Shown one piece after another: positions 1-8,971 of a stretch of DNA of 12,999 bases. A program made the translations under genes and the position numbers. The notes under the pieces were generated by a model. The model saw nothing but the letters and a program-made list of their open reading frames with translations. It searched no databases and was not told the DNA's origin. Source of the stretch: an uncultured Oscillospiraceae bacterium (lineage in GTDB: Bacteria; Bacillota; Clostridia; Oscillospirales; Oscillospiraceae); assembly GCA_944385455.1 (NCBI GenBank), contig CALWXI010000203.1, positions 1-12,999 of the forward strand. Direction: 5' to 3'. The first letter of the stretch is position 1. Each line of letters begins with the position of its first letter.

Positions 1-655
1 GGACCAGGATGCGGTTCGCGTTCCGGGCGATCTCATCCATGCTGTGGCTTACCAGCAGGATGGTTTTTCGTTTGTTGCGGTGATAGTCCCGGATGTTGGC
101 CATGAGGTTCTCCCGGCCGGCAGGATCCAGCCCCGCGGTGGGCTCATCCAAAATCAGCACATCCGGCTCCATGGCCAGCACACCCGCCAGGGCCACCCGG
201 CGCTTCTGGCCGCCGGAGAGCTCAAAGGGGGACTTGTCCAGCTGGTCGTCCCGGATGCCCACCAGGCGGGCGGCCTCCCGGACACAGCGGTCCAGCTCCG
301 CCCCTGTGCGCCCCATGTTGGTGGGACCGAAGGCGATATCCTTGTACACCGTCTCCTCAAAGAGCTGGTACTCCGGGTACTGGAACACCAGTCCCACCCG
401 GAACCGCACGTCCCGGATCTTCTTGGGCTCGGCCCAGATGTCCTTCCCTGCCAGCAGCACCTGTCCGGAGGTAGGCCGCAGCAGTCCGTTGAGGTGCTGG
501 ATCAGCGTGGACTTGCCGGATCCGGTGTGCCCGATGATGCCCAGGAACTCTCCTTCCCGGACATCGAAGCTCACGTCCTCCACCGCGCTGCGCTGGAAGG
601 GCGTGCCTATCCCATAGGTATGGGTAAGATGTTTGATTTGCAGGATCGGTTCCAA
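1..655 (-). CDS. ecfA2: ECF transporter ATP-binding protein EcfA2 (C-terminus cut by window edge)
   Basis: One of two ABC-type ATPases that power an energy-coupling-factor importer. With EcfA1 it binds the membrane protein EcfT, and interchangeable S components supply vitamin or metal specificity. The window holds 218 codons. Walker A GHTGSGKS is at residues 42-49, the Q-loop at about 92, the LSGGQ signature at 146-150, Walker B LILDEP ending at Glu171, and the switch His in SHSMDE at about 204. Roughly 70 C-terminal residues lie outside the window, judging by the usual length near 285. I chose a TTG start at 655 because an AAGGAAG Shine-Dalgarno lies about 7 bases upstream and the family N-terminus (EPILQIKHL) follows at once. 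No ATG precedes this point in frame after the ecfA1 stop, only 19 bases upstream, so the two genes are co-transcribed. Substrate cannot be told from the ATPase. Confidence 0.93.
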   Translation of the reverse strand, partial: MEPILQIKHLTHTYGIGTPFQRSAVEDVSFDVREGEFLGIIGHTGSGKSTLIQHLNGLLRPTSGQVLLAGKDIWAEPKKIRDVRFRVGLVFQYPEYQLFEETVYKDIAFGPTNMGRTGAELDRCVREAARLVGIRDDQLDKSPFELSGGQKRRVALAGVLAMEPDVLILDEPTAGLDPAGRENLMANIRDYHRNKRKTILLVSHSMDEIARNANRILV

Positions 656-674
656 CGGCGATTCTTCCTTCCAG

Positions 675-1526
675 TCAGTTTTGTTGCAGTGCCGCGGCGA
701 TGGCGTCAGCGCATTCCTCCACGCTCAGGGTATCCAGGGGCACATCCACCCCGTGGTGGCGCAGCCGGTCCATGAGGTCCACGGTGTCCGGCACCGTCAG
801 TCCCATGGACCGCAGCTCCTCCACCCGGGTGAACACCGCCTGCGGCGGACCGTCCATGACCACCTTCCCGTCGTCCATGACCAGGACCCGGTCGGCCTCC
901 TCCGCCTCGTTCATGTGGTGGGTGATGAGGATCACGGTGATCCCCTTTTCCCGGTTGAGCCGGTGCACGGTGGAGAGCACCTCCGCCCTTCCCACAGGGT
1001 CCAGCATGGCGGTGGCCTCGTCCAGCACGATGCATTCCGGCTCCATGGCAATGACGCCGGCGATGGCGATGCGCTGCTTTTGTCCGCCGGAGAGCAGATG
1101 CGGCGCGTGGGTGACAAATTCGCTCATGCCCACTGCCGCCAGGGCGTCGTCCACCCGCCGGCGGATCTCCTCCGGCGGGATCCCCAGGTTCTCCGGGGCA
1201 AACGCCACATCCTCCTCCACCACGTTGGCCACGATCTGGTTGTCCGGGTTCTGAAACACCATGCCCACTGTCCGCCGGACGGCCAGCAGCAGATTCTCGT
1301 CCAGGGTGTCCATTCCCTCCACATAGACTCTGCCGCCGGCAGGCAGCAGCACCGCGTTGAGCGTCTTGGCAAAAGTGGATTTCCCGGAGCCGTTGTGCCC
1401 CAGCACCACCACGAAGCTGCCCTTTTCAATGGCCGTATCCACGCCCCGCAGGGCATAGAGCGGCTCCTCCCCCTCCTCCGCCGGATAGGCGTATTGCAAG
1501 TTTTCCGTTCGGATGATCTCTGCCAT
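675..1526 (-). CDS. ecfA1: ECF transporter ATP-binding protein EcfA1
   Basis: Partner ATPase of EcfA2 in the cytoplasmic ATP-hydrolysing module of an ECF importer. The 283-residue protein is full length for the family. Walker A GHNGSGKS is at 43-50, FQNPDNQ with the Q-loop at 91-97, LSGGQ at 145-149, Walker B VLDEATAMLDP with Glu170, and the switch His in ITHHM at about 203. The DEATAMLDP form is typical of EcfA1 rather than EcfA2 (DEPTAGLDP in the neighbour), which supports a heterodimer. The frame stays open further upstream to 1664, but the start at 1526 fits best: GAGG lies about 7 bases before it and the protein begins MAEIIRTENL as in relatives. A second ATG at 1538 is possible. EcfT and S-component genes are not in the window; ecfT may lie downstream beyond base 1. 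Confidence 0.94.
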   Translation of the reverse strand: MAEIIRTENLQYAYPAEEGEEPLYALRGVDTAIEKGSFVVVLGHNGSGKSTFAKTLNAVLLPAGGRVYVEGMDTLDENLLLAVRRTVGMVFQNPDNQIVANVVEEDVAFAPENLGIPPEEIRRRVDDALAAVGMSEFVTHAPHLLSGGQKQRIAIAGVIAMEPECIVLDEATAMLDPVGRAEVLSTVHRLNREKGITVILITHHMNEAEEADRVLVMDDGKVVMDGPPQAVFTRVEELRSMGLTVPDTVDLMDRLRHHGVDVPLDTLSVEECADAIAAALQQN

Positions 1527-1684
1527 AATTGTCCTCATTTCCGCAGCATGATATGGGCCGCATGCAGAATTGCTCCTCCCGGACCGGCCGTCCGGGATAC
1601 AAGCCCCCGTACACCGCCGGAGCCGCCAGAATGCCCGGCAGCATCCGATGCAGGTCATCCGCACACATCACACATCAGGAGCCG
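1527..1684 (-). other. ecfA1 leader / intergenic region
   Basis: A 158-base gap between the methyltransferase stop and the ecfA1 start. It holds one GC-rich inverted repeat (1577-1597) and a weak -10-like TATCAT about 20 bases before ecfA1, with no convincing -35. It has no T-tract terminator for the methyltransferase gene, so read-through into ecfA1A2 is plausible. Two minus-strand frames remain open across it, but neither gives a recognisable protein. I see no riboswitch I can name. Confidence 0.4.
1577..1597. repeat. 8-bp inverted repeat in the ecfA1 leader
   Basis: TCCCGGAC (1577-1584) pairs perfectly with GTCCGGGA (1590-1597) around a 5-base CGGCC loop. No U-tract follows on either strand, so a rho-independent terminator is unlikely. 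It could be an mRNA stem in the ecfA1 leader or a chance palindrome in GC-rich DNA. Confidence 0.45.
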
Positions 1685-2548
1685 TTATTCGCTGAACCAG
1701 CGGCCCGTGGCCCCGCAGGGCAGGGCCAGCCCCGTCTCCGTCACCGGAAGGCCCAGCTCGTCCCAGGTGCATTTGCCGCCGTATTTCTCCGCCACCAGCA
1801 GATGCAGCAGATACCCCAGCACCGAGGGAGCCAGTCCCGTGGTGTAGGAATTGATGAGGACGAACAGCGGCTTGTCCGACAGCACCCCCGCGCACAGCTT
1901 CACAAAGGGATACAGGTTCTCCTCCAGCTTCCACACCTCGCCGCCGGGACCACGGCCGTAGCTGGGCGGATCCATGATGATGGCGTCATAGGTCTTGCCC
2001 CGGCGGATCTCCCGCTCCACAAATTTGGCGCAGTCGTCCACGATCCAGCGGATGGGAGCCTCCTCCAGCCCGGAAAGCCGGGCATTCTCCCTGGCCCAGG
2101 CCACCATGCCCTTGGCCGCGTCCACATGGCACACACTGGCCCCCGCCTTGGCGCAGGCCACCGTGGCGCCGCCGGTATAGGCAAAGAGGTTCAGCACCCG
2201 GACGGGACGGCCGGCATTGCGGATCTTCTCCATGACAAAGTCCCAGTTCACCGCCTGTTCCGGAAAGAGACCCGTATGCTTGAAATTCATGGGCTTGACC
2301 TGAAAGGTCAGTTCCCCGTAGGTGATCTTCCAGCTCTCCGGAAGGGCCTTTTTCTCCCAGTGTCCGCCGCCGGTCTGAGAGCGCAGATACCGTCCGTCCG
2401 CCCGCTTCCAGGCCGGGTTCCGGCGGGGCGTCTCCCAGATGGCCTGGGGATCCGGCCGCACCAGCAGCTGCCTGTCCCAGCGCTCCAGCTTCTCGCCGCC
2501 GCCGCAGTCCAGCAGCTCATAGTCCCGCCACTTGTCCGCAATCCACAT
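1685..2548 (-). CDS. class I SAM-dependent methyltransferase (RlmI/COG1092-like)
   Basis: A 287-residue Rossmann-fold methyltransferase that probably modifies RNA, going by its resemblance to the RlmI/COG1092 group (23S rRNA cytosine-C5 methyltransferases); the actual target is not known. The SAM-binding motif I is LNLFAYTGGATVA (119-131), the acidic residue after strand 2 is Asp143, an Asp-Asp pair sits at 171-172, and the catalytic-loop motif is DPPSYGRG (193-200). The N-terminal PUA domain of classical RlmI appears to be absent; about 100 residues of unassigned sequence precede the methyltransferase core. The frame opens 12 codons earlier, but the ATG at 2548 has GGAGG about 7 bases upstream and is preferred. 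A good promoter lies directly upstream. The gene may read through into ecfA1A2. Confidence 0.85.
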   Translation of the reverse strand: MWIADKWRDYELLDCGGGEKLERWDRQLLVRPDPQAIWETPRRNPAWKRADGRYLRSQTGGGHWEKKALPESWKITYGELTFQVKPMNFKHTGLFPEQAVNWDFVMEKIRNAGRPVRVLNLFAYTGGATVACAKAGASVCHVDAAKGMVAWARENARLSGLEEAPIRWIVDDCAKFVEREIRRGKTYDAIIMDPPSYGRGPGGEVWKLEENLYPFVKLCAGVLSDKPLFVLINSYTTGLAPSVLGYLLHLLVAEKYGGKCTWDELGLPVTETGLALPCGATGRWFSE

Positions 2549-2587
2549 AATGCGCCTCCGATTCCGATCCACATAAAAATACATAAT

Positions 2588-2617
2588 ATTTTACACCGAA
2601 ATGGCCTGCCGCGTCAA
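2588..2617 (-). promoter_or_regulatory. sigma-A type promoter of the methyltransferase gene
   Basis: On the minus strand, -35 TTGACG (2612-2617) and -10 TAAAAT (2588-2593) are separated by 18 bases, each with five of six consensus bases. It sits about 40 bases before the chosen ATG at 2548 and just past the terminator of the GH18 gene, exactly where a new transcription unit should begin. Confidence 0.7.
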
Positions 2618-2630
2618 TGAGAATTCCACG

Positions 2631-2661
2631 AAAAGAAGCGGCGGCCCAAAGGCCGCCGCTT
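2631..2661 (-). terminator. rho-independent terminator of the GH18-SLH gene
   Basis: A perfect 11-bp stem, AAGCGGCGGCC (2636-2646) with GGCCGCCGCTT (2651-2661) and a 4-base loop. Read on the minus strand it is followed by CTTTTC. It begins about 12 bases past the stop of the GH18-SLH gene. Confidence 0.9.
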
Positions 2662-2673
2662 CCCGATCCCGGA

Positions 2674-4356
2674 TCAGTCCAGTCCCAGAACCTCCTGGCA
2701 GAACCGCTGGAGCAGCACCGCCAGATCCGCCCGGGTCGCGGTGCCGCCGCCGTCCAGCCGTCCGTCGGCACGTCCCCGCAGCACACCGGCCCCTACTGCC
2801 CATGCCAGGGCCTCCCGGGCATAATCAGGAACCGCGGCCCCGTCCGGATAGGCGGCGAGATCCGCTCCGGCTGAAGTATCCGCCCCCTGCAGCCGGGCAT
2901 AACGGTACAGCATGGCCGCCAGCTGCTGCCGGGTGACGGCACCGTCTGGGCGGAAGGTGCCGTCGCCGTAGCCTGTCACCACACCCCGGGCCTGCGCCCA
3001 CGCTGCGGCGGAGGCATAGTAGGCTCCCGCCGGAACATCGGGAAACGCTGAAGTACCTGTCTGCGGACTGCCTGCCAGACGGTAGAGGATCGCCGCCGTC
3101 ATGCCGCGGCTGACGGAGGCCGCAGGGCGGAAGGCCGCGGCGGTGACGCCCTGCATCAGTCCCCGGCGGCGGACATATTCCACCGCAGAGGCATACCAGG
3201 CGTCCGCCGCCACATCCCGGAATCCATCCGCCTGCCCAAAGGCCGCTGCCGCTGCCCGGACCAGCTCTCCCTCATCGTCCTGGGACAGCTCCCAGAAGCC
3301 GATGCCTCCCAGGGACTGCTCCGCCGCCAGCGCCGCCTTCGCCGCCACGGACTGAGGATCCTCGTAACTGATGAAGGTTCTGTTCCCGAAGAGAACGGGC
3401 ACCTGATCCCGACGGTAACCGGAAAGAGACGAATCCTTCAGCGCGTTGGACTTCACCCAGCGCCAGGTGACGGAGGCGGCGGAGTCAAAGGCGCCGCCAA
3501 TGCCCCGGCTCCCGCCGGAGACGCCCTGATAACGGTAGCCGTAGAGAGGGATCCCAAGCACCAGCTTCTCCGCCGGGATACCGCTGTCCAGATACGCCTG
3601 GACACTGCCGGTGACGCCGCCGTCCCCCATGGGCGCGTTGAGTCCCGTGCGCTGGCTCCAGGGACCGGCGAAATCGTAGCCCATGAGGAAGATGTGGTCC
3701 ACCGTCTCCGCCACGGCCCGGGGTTCAATATTACGCAGATACCAGGTCCCGGCGGCGCCGGCCACGCTGAGGGTATATTCCCGCCCCTCCTGCCGCTCCA
3801 GCCGGTCCAGAGCCCGGCGCACCGCCTGGAGGAGCAGGGTGAAGTTCTCCTTGTCCGCCGGGCGGCCGGCGCTGCCGGAGGCGCCGGAGACGGGATACTC
3901 CCAGTCCAGATCCACCCCGTCCAGGTCATGGGCCCTGAGGAAAGATGCGCAGGCGGCGGCAAAGGCCTCCCTCCCCGCCGCCGTGGCGGCCACATCGGAG
4001 AAATACTGGGAATCCGACCAGCCGCCCACGGAGATCACCAGATCCAGGTGGGGATGTTCCCGGCGCAGCGCCCGCAGCGCCTCCAGATTTTTCCGGTCCC
4101 GTGCCTCGTACTCCAGCGCCAAGCCCCCGGTATCCGGATCGATCTGGGCGAAGGCATAGTTGATCTGCGTCAGCTCCCCGGCAGGCAGCCGGTCCGGGGT
4201 AAACCCGGAGTGGGAGGCCCAGGCGGCGTAATACCCCACCACCTCGCCGTTACCGGCATATGTAGCCTCCCGTCCGGCTCTGCCCCCGGGAGCGGCAAGT
4301 ACCGCCATCAGCGCCAGGGCGCAGCAGGCGGCAGTCCATCGGTGCCATGGTTTCAT
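2674..4356 (-). CDS. secreted GH18 glycosidase with three S-layer homology repeats
   Basis: A 560-residue exported glycoside hydrolase family 18 enzyme, the family that cleaves beta-1,4 GlcNAc bonds in chitin, peptidoglycan or N-glycans. A signal peptide (basic start, hydrophobic stretch, AAPGGRAG cleavage region) spans about 1-28. The GH18 barrel runs from about 38 to 370: ISVGGWS (108-114), the catalytic DGVDLDWE motif (146-153) with Glu153 as acid, MGYD (225-228), and Trp355 near the barrel end. Three SLH repeats follow at about 379-427, 438-486 and 503-550. They would hold the enzyme on secondary cell-wall polysaccharide. The TRAE motifs of the repeats are degenerate (SRGM, TRQQ, TRAD). 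AAAGGAG precedes the ATG, and a promoter and terminator frame it as a single-gene unit. Whether it acts on host or dietary glycans or the cell's own wall is open. Confidence 0.92.
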   Translation of the reverse strand: MKPWHRWTAACCALALMAVLAAPGGRAGREATYAGNGEVVGYYAAWASHSGFTPDRLPAGELTQINYAFAQIDPDTGGLALEYEARDRKNLEALRALRREHPHLDLVISVGGWSDSQYFSDVAATAAGREAFAAACASFLRAHDLDGVDLDWEYPVSGASGSAGRPADKENFTLLLQAVRRALDRLERQEGREYTLSVAGAAGTWYLRNIEPRAVAETVDHIFLMGYDFAGPWSQRTGLNAPMGDGGVTGSVQAYLDSGIPAEKLVLGIPLYGYRYQGVSGGSRGIGGAFDSAASVTWRWVKSNALKDSSLSGYRRDQVPVLFGNRTFISYEDPQSVAAKAALAAEQSLGGIGFWELSQDDEGELVRAAAAAFGQADGFRDVAADAWYASAVEYVRRRGLMQGVTAAAFRPAASVSRGMTAAILYRLAGSPQTGTSAFPDVPAGAYYASAAAWAQARGVVTGYGDGTFRPDGAVTRQQLAAMLYRYARLQGADTSAGADLAAYPDGAAVPDYAREALAWAVGAGVLRGRADGRLDGGGTATRADLAVLLQRFCQEVLGLD

Positions 4357-4401
4357 GATGCTCTGCTCCTTTCCGTACAGTGGAATTTTTGGTCAGGCAC
4401 C

Positions 4402-4431
4402 ATTGTAGCAAAGCGCCAGCGTCCCTCTCAA
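4402..4431 (-). promoter_or_regulatory. sigma-A type promoter of the GH18-SLH gene
   Basis: On the minus strand, -35 TTGAGA (4426-4431) and -10 TACAAT (4402-4407) are 18 bases apart. The -10 lies about 45 bases before the ATG at 4356, and it comes after the terminator of the preceding operon at 4469-4502. Confidence 0.72.
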
Positions 4432-4468
4432 GGCACAAATGCTGCCATGGTCTCCAGCCGCTGACAGC

Positions 4469-4502
4469 AAAAAGGCGGCGGACTCCAAAGTGTCCGCCGC
4501 CT
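4469..4502 (-). terminator. rho-independent terminator of the activase/dehydratase-like operon
   Basis: An 11-bp stem AGGCGGCGGAC (4473-4483) / GTCCGCCGCCT (4492-4502) with an 8-base loop. On the minus strand it is followed by TTTTTG. It starts 6 bases past the TAA of the 437-residue dehydratase-like gene. Confidence 0.92.
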
Positions 4503-4508
4503 GTGGCT

Positions 4509-5822
<1,314 letters not shown>

Positions 5823-5823
5823 C

Positions 5824-8751
5824 TCACGCCTCCTTCGCGTGTCCCTGCTGCTCATCCAGGGCGGCGAACAAGCTCCGCAGGCGGATGCGCACCGCGCCCA
5901 GATTGGTGATCTCGTCGATCTTCAGCTGCGTGTACAGCTTGCCGCCGGCGTGGAGGATCTCGCGGGTCTCATCAGACGTGATGGCGTCCACGCCGCATCC
6001 GAAGCTCACCAGATGCACCAGATCCATATCCGGCTGGCTGCAGCAGTATTTGGCGGCAGCGTACAGCCGGGCGTGATAGGTCCACTGGTTGAGCACCGTG
6101 GTGGGGAATTTCTCCACCCGGTTGGAGATGGAGTCCTCCGTCACCACTGCCGCGCCGAAGCGGGTGATCAGGGTGTCGATGCCGTGGTTCACCTCCGGGT
6201 CCACATGATAGGGGCGGCCGGCCAGAACGATGATGCGCCGTCCCTCCGCCCGGGCCTGGTCGATGATCCGCGCCCCCTCCTTGCGGATAAGGGACATGTG
6301 GTGGGCATACTCGGCATAGGCGGCGTCGGCGGCTTCCCGCACCTCGCTCTTGGAGATATCGGGGAAGTGCCGGCGGAGCACGGCATAGCTCTTTTTCGTA
6401 AAGTCCTTGGGCCGGTGGAGGCCCACGTAATCGTAGATGAATTTCGTCTCCCGGATCTCCGGGCAGTTGCCGGCGATGACCTCAGGATAATAGGCCACCA
6501 CGGGGCAGTTATAGTGATTGTCCCCCAGGCCTTCGTCGAGATTGTAGGTCATGCAGGGATAGAAGATGGCGTCCAGCCCCAGCTTGCTGAGGAAGTGGAT
6601 GTGGCCGTGGGCCAGCTTGGCCGGAAAGCAGGCCGTATCGGTGGGGATGGTGCGGTGTCCCTTGAGGTAGAGATCCCGGCTGGAGAGGGGGCTGTGGTAG
6701 ACGGCAAAGCCCAGCTTCGTAAAGAAGGTATGCCAGAAGGGCAGCAGCTCCCACATGTTCAGGCACAGCGGCAGACCGATCTTGCCCCGCTTGCCGGGCA
6801 CCGGCTTATAATCCAAAATCAGCCTGCGCTTGTAAGCATAGAGATTCCGCTCCCCGCTGTCAGACTTGCCGGTGACGGGCCGGTCGCAGCGGTTGCCGCT
6901 GATGAAGGAACTGCCGTCGGAAAAGGTACTGATGGTCAGCTGACAGTTGTTGCCGCACCGGCCGCACACCTCGCTGCGGGTCTCCTGATGGAAGGCCGCC
7001 AGCTGCTCCCGGTTCAAAAGCGTGCTGGTCTGGCCGGGCACGGCCCGGCCACGGCCATAGAGGGCGGCGCCGTAGGCGCCCATAAGGCCCGCGATATCCG
7101 GCCGGATGACCTCGGTGCCCATCTCCTTCTCAAAGGCCCGCAGCACCGCCTCGTTGTAAAACGTGCCCCCCTGGACCACGATGTTCCGGCCCAGCTCCTC
7201 GGGACTGGCGGCGCGGATCACCTTGTAGATGGCGTTTTTCACCACGGAGATGGAAAGCCCCGCGGAGATGTTCTCAATGGTGGCCCCGTCCTTCTGGGCC
7301 TGCTTGACGCTGGAATTCATGAACACCGTGCAGCGGCTGCCCAAGTCCACCGGGCGCTCGGCAAAAAGTCCCAGCTTGGCAAATTCCTTGACGTCATAGC
7401 CCAGGGCCTGGGCAAAGGTCTGGAGAAAGCTGCCGCAGCCGGAGGAACAGGCCTCATTGAGGAAGATGTTGCTGATGGCGCCCTGTTCGATCTTGAAGCA
7501 CTTCATGTCCTGGCCGCCGATATCGATGATAAAGTCCACATTGGGCAGAAAATGCCGGGCGGCAGTGAAATGGGCCACGGTCTCCACCACGCCGTAGTCG
7601 GCGTGGAAGGCGTTTTTCGCCAGGTCCTCGCCATAACCGGTGGTGGTGACGGACGCCACATGCAGCGCGGGGTGCTGGTCGTACAGGCTCTGCAGCACCT
7701 CCCGGATCAGCGGCACGGGGTTGCCCAGGTTCGGCCGGTAGTCCGTAAAGAGGATGCGGGCGTCCTGATCGATGACCGTCATTTTCACCGTGGTGGAACC
7801 CGAGTCGATGCCGATGTGCACCGGAGCGGCGTAATCCGCCGTGAAGGGCACCCGAGGCACCGCGGCCTTGGCATGACGGGCCCGAAAGGCCTCATACTCC
7901 TCCTTGCCGGAAAAAAGAGGCGGCTGGGCCCGGTATGTCTCCGTGGCGCCCCGCTCCTGGAGCCGCCGGGCCACCTGCGCAATGTCAAAGGTCTGGTCGG
8001 CATAGAAAGCCGCGCCCAGCGCCACGTACAAAAGGCTGTTTTCCGGGCAGGTGCCCTTTACCCCCAGTGTACGGTCAAAGCTCTCCCGCAAAATCCGGGA
8101 AAAGGTCAGCGGCCCGCCCAGGTACAGAACGCTGCCTTTGATGGGCCGTCCCTGGGCAAGACCGGCAATGGTCTGGTTTACCACGGCCTGATAGATGCTG
8201 GCGGCGATATCCTCCGCCTTGGCCCCCTGGTTGATGAGGGGCTGGACGTCGCTCTTGGCGAACACGCCGCAGCGGGAGGCGATGGTATAAGTCTTTTCCG
8301 CCCGCTGTGCCGCCGCGTCCATTTCGTCGGCGCTCATTTTCAGAAGCGTTGCCATCTGGTCGATGAAAGCACCGGTACCGCCGGCACAGGAACCGTTCAT
8401 CCGCACCTCGGTGCCGTTGGTGAGAAAGAGGATCTTGGCATCCTCGCCGCCCAGTTCGATAATGACGTCGGTGCCCGGCGCCAGACGCCCCGCCGCCACC
8501 CGGGTGGCAAAGACCTCCTGCACGAAGGGCACGTCCACGCTCTCCGCCATGCCCATACCGGCGGAGCCGGAGATGGCCAGCTCCGCCCGTCCGCCGGGAA
8601 TATACCGCTCCGCCACCCGGCGCAGCAGCTCCTCAGACTTTTCCAGAATATGACTGAAATGCCGCTCGTATGTACTGTATAGGATGTTGTCCGCGTCGTC
8701 CAGCACCACGCATTTGATGGTGGTGGACCCCACGTCAAGGCCCAGTTTCAA
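5824..8751 (-). CDS. double-domain BadF/BadG/HgdC-type activase fused to a DUF2229-like domain
   Basis: A 975-residue protein with two actin/Hsp70-fold ATPase domains of the acyl-CoA dehydratase activase family. In HgdC-type activases ATP binding drives an electron from a [4Fe-4S] cluster bridging two subunits onto the dehydratase. Domain 1 (about 2-250) has LDVGSTTIK (5-13), SCAGGTG with Cys122 and SRCGVF with Cys161. Domain 2 (about 311-565) has GIDSGSTTVK (314-323), IDIGGQD (409-415), ACSSGCGSF with Cys435 and Cys439, and SRCTVF with Cys474. A Cys-rich link follows (Cys596, 599, 603, 622), then a DUF2229/COG3580-like part to the end (FYPCMTYN at 730, AGRPYH at 844, FGCGVDA at 917). Start: the frame opens 51 codons further out, but a TTG at 8751 has AAAGGAGG 8 bases upstream and begins the domain at residue 2. 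No CoA-transferase or other substrate-specific gene is adjacent, so the reaction is unknown. Confidence 0.88.
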   Translation of the reverse strand: MKLGLDVGSTTIKCVVLDDADNILYSTYERHFSHILEKSEELLRRVAERYIPGGRAELAISGSAGMGMAESVDVPFVQEVFATRVAAGRLAPGTDVIIELGGEDAKILFLTNGTEVRMNGSCAGGTGAFIDQMATLLKMSADEMDAAAQRAEKTYTIASRCGVFAKSDVQPLINQGAKAEDIAASIYQAVVNQTIAGLAQGRPIKGSVLYLGGPLTFSRILRESFDRTLGVKGTCPENSLLYVALGAAFYADQTFDIAQVARRLQERGATETYRAQPPLFSGKEEYEAFRARHAKAAVPRVPFTADYAAPVHIGIDSGSTTVKMTVIDQDARILFTDYRPNLGNPVPLIREVLQSLYDQHPALHVASVTTTGYGEDLAKNAFHADYGVVETVAHFTAARHFLPNVDFIIDIGGQDMKCFKIEQGAISNIFLNEACSSGCGSFLQTFAQALGYDVKEFAKLGLFAERPVDLGSRCTVFMNSSVKQAQKDGATIENISAGLSISVVKNAIYKVIRAASPEELGRNIVVQGGTFYNEAVLRAFEKEMGTEVIRPDIAGLMGAYGAALYGRGRAVPGQTSTLLNREQLAAFHQETRSEVCGRCGNNCQLTISTFSDGSSFISGNRCDRPVTGKSDSGERNLYAYKRRLILDYKPVPGKRGKIGLPLCLNMWELLPFWHTFFTKLGFAVYHSPLSSRDLYLKGHRTIPTDTACFPAKLAHGHIHFLSKLGLDAIFYPCMTYNLDEGLGDNHYNCPVVAYYPEVIAGNCPEIRETKFIYDYVGLHRPKDFTKKSYAVLRRHFPDISKSEVREAADAAYAEYAHHMSLIRKEGARIIDQARAEGRRIIVLAGRPYHVDPEVNHGIDTLITRFGAAVVTEDSISNRVEKFPTTVLNQWTYHARLYAAAKYCCSQPDMDLVHLVSFGCGVDAITSDETREILHAGGKLYTQLKIDEITNLGAVRIRLRSLFAALDEQQGHAKEA

Positions 8752-8815
8752 CGCTGTTTCCTCCTTTGGAAAGACCAAAATACCCAAATCCGGGCATATG
8801 TCCGCAAACTGCCAC

Positions 8816-8821
8816 ATTATA
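8816..8821 (-). promoter_or_regulatory. probable -10 element for the activase operon
   Basis: A perfect TATAAT on the minus strand, 65 bases before the TTG start of the activase gene, in AT-rich DNA. The -35 position at the expected spacing (TGTCGA around 8839-8844) matches poorly, so the promoter may be weak, activator-dependent, or wrongly picked. Confidence 0.45.
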
Positions 8822-8912
8822 TGGTATCTTACTCTTTTTCGACAGAATCCGCAACTGGTAAAATCCTGAAAGAATATAAAGAATATGTTAAAAAAGAGGT
8901 GCATTTTTCAAC

Positions 8913-8940
8913 TGGACTTTTTCAAAGTTTATGCTATACT
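8913..8940 (+). promoter_or_regulatory. extended -10 promoter of queH
   Basis: TGGACT (8913-8918) and TATACT (8935-8940) are 16 bases apart, and the -10 is preceded by TGC, making an extended -10. Transcription would begin near 8947, about 25 bases before the queH ATG. That leaves only a short leader with the GGAGG ribosome site. Confidence 0.68.
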
Positions 8941-8971
8941 TGTCCCATTCAGAACCAAAACGGAGGCCTCC

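Noticed and set aside
1426..1671. A possible 81-residue small protein overlapping the ecfA1 start.
   Set aside because: No Shine-Dalgarno at its ATG, a large overlap with ecfA1 in another frame, and a Gly-run end produced by the ecfA1 coding sequence.
2636..4502. Similar GCGGCGG arms in the two minus-strand terminators flanking the GH18 gene, considered as a repeat pair or mobile-element ends.
   Set aside because: Loops and outer bases differ, and each sits directly behind a stop codon with a T-tract. Ordinary terminators in GC-rich DNA explain them.
5839..8682. A 947-codon open frame on the plus strand opposite the activase gene.
   Set aside because: It is the antisense shadow of a GC-rich gene. 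Its composition is His/Gly/Leu-rich without domains, while the opposite strand has clear activase motifs and a ribosome site.
8752..8904. A 51-residue N-terminal extension of the activase.
   Set aside because: It runs through the likely promoter, has no ribosome site at its ATG, and places the actin-fold start far inside. The TTG at 8751 with AAAGGAGG fits the family.
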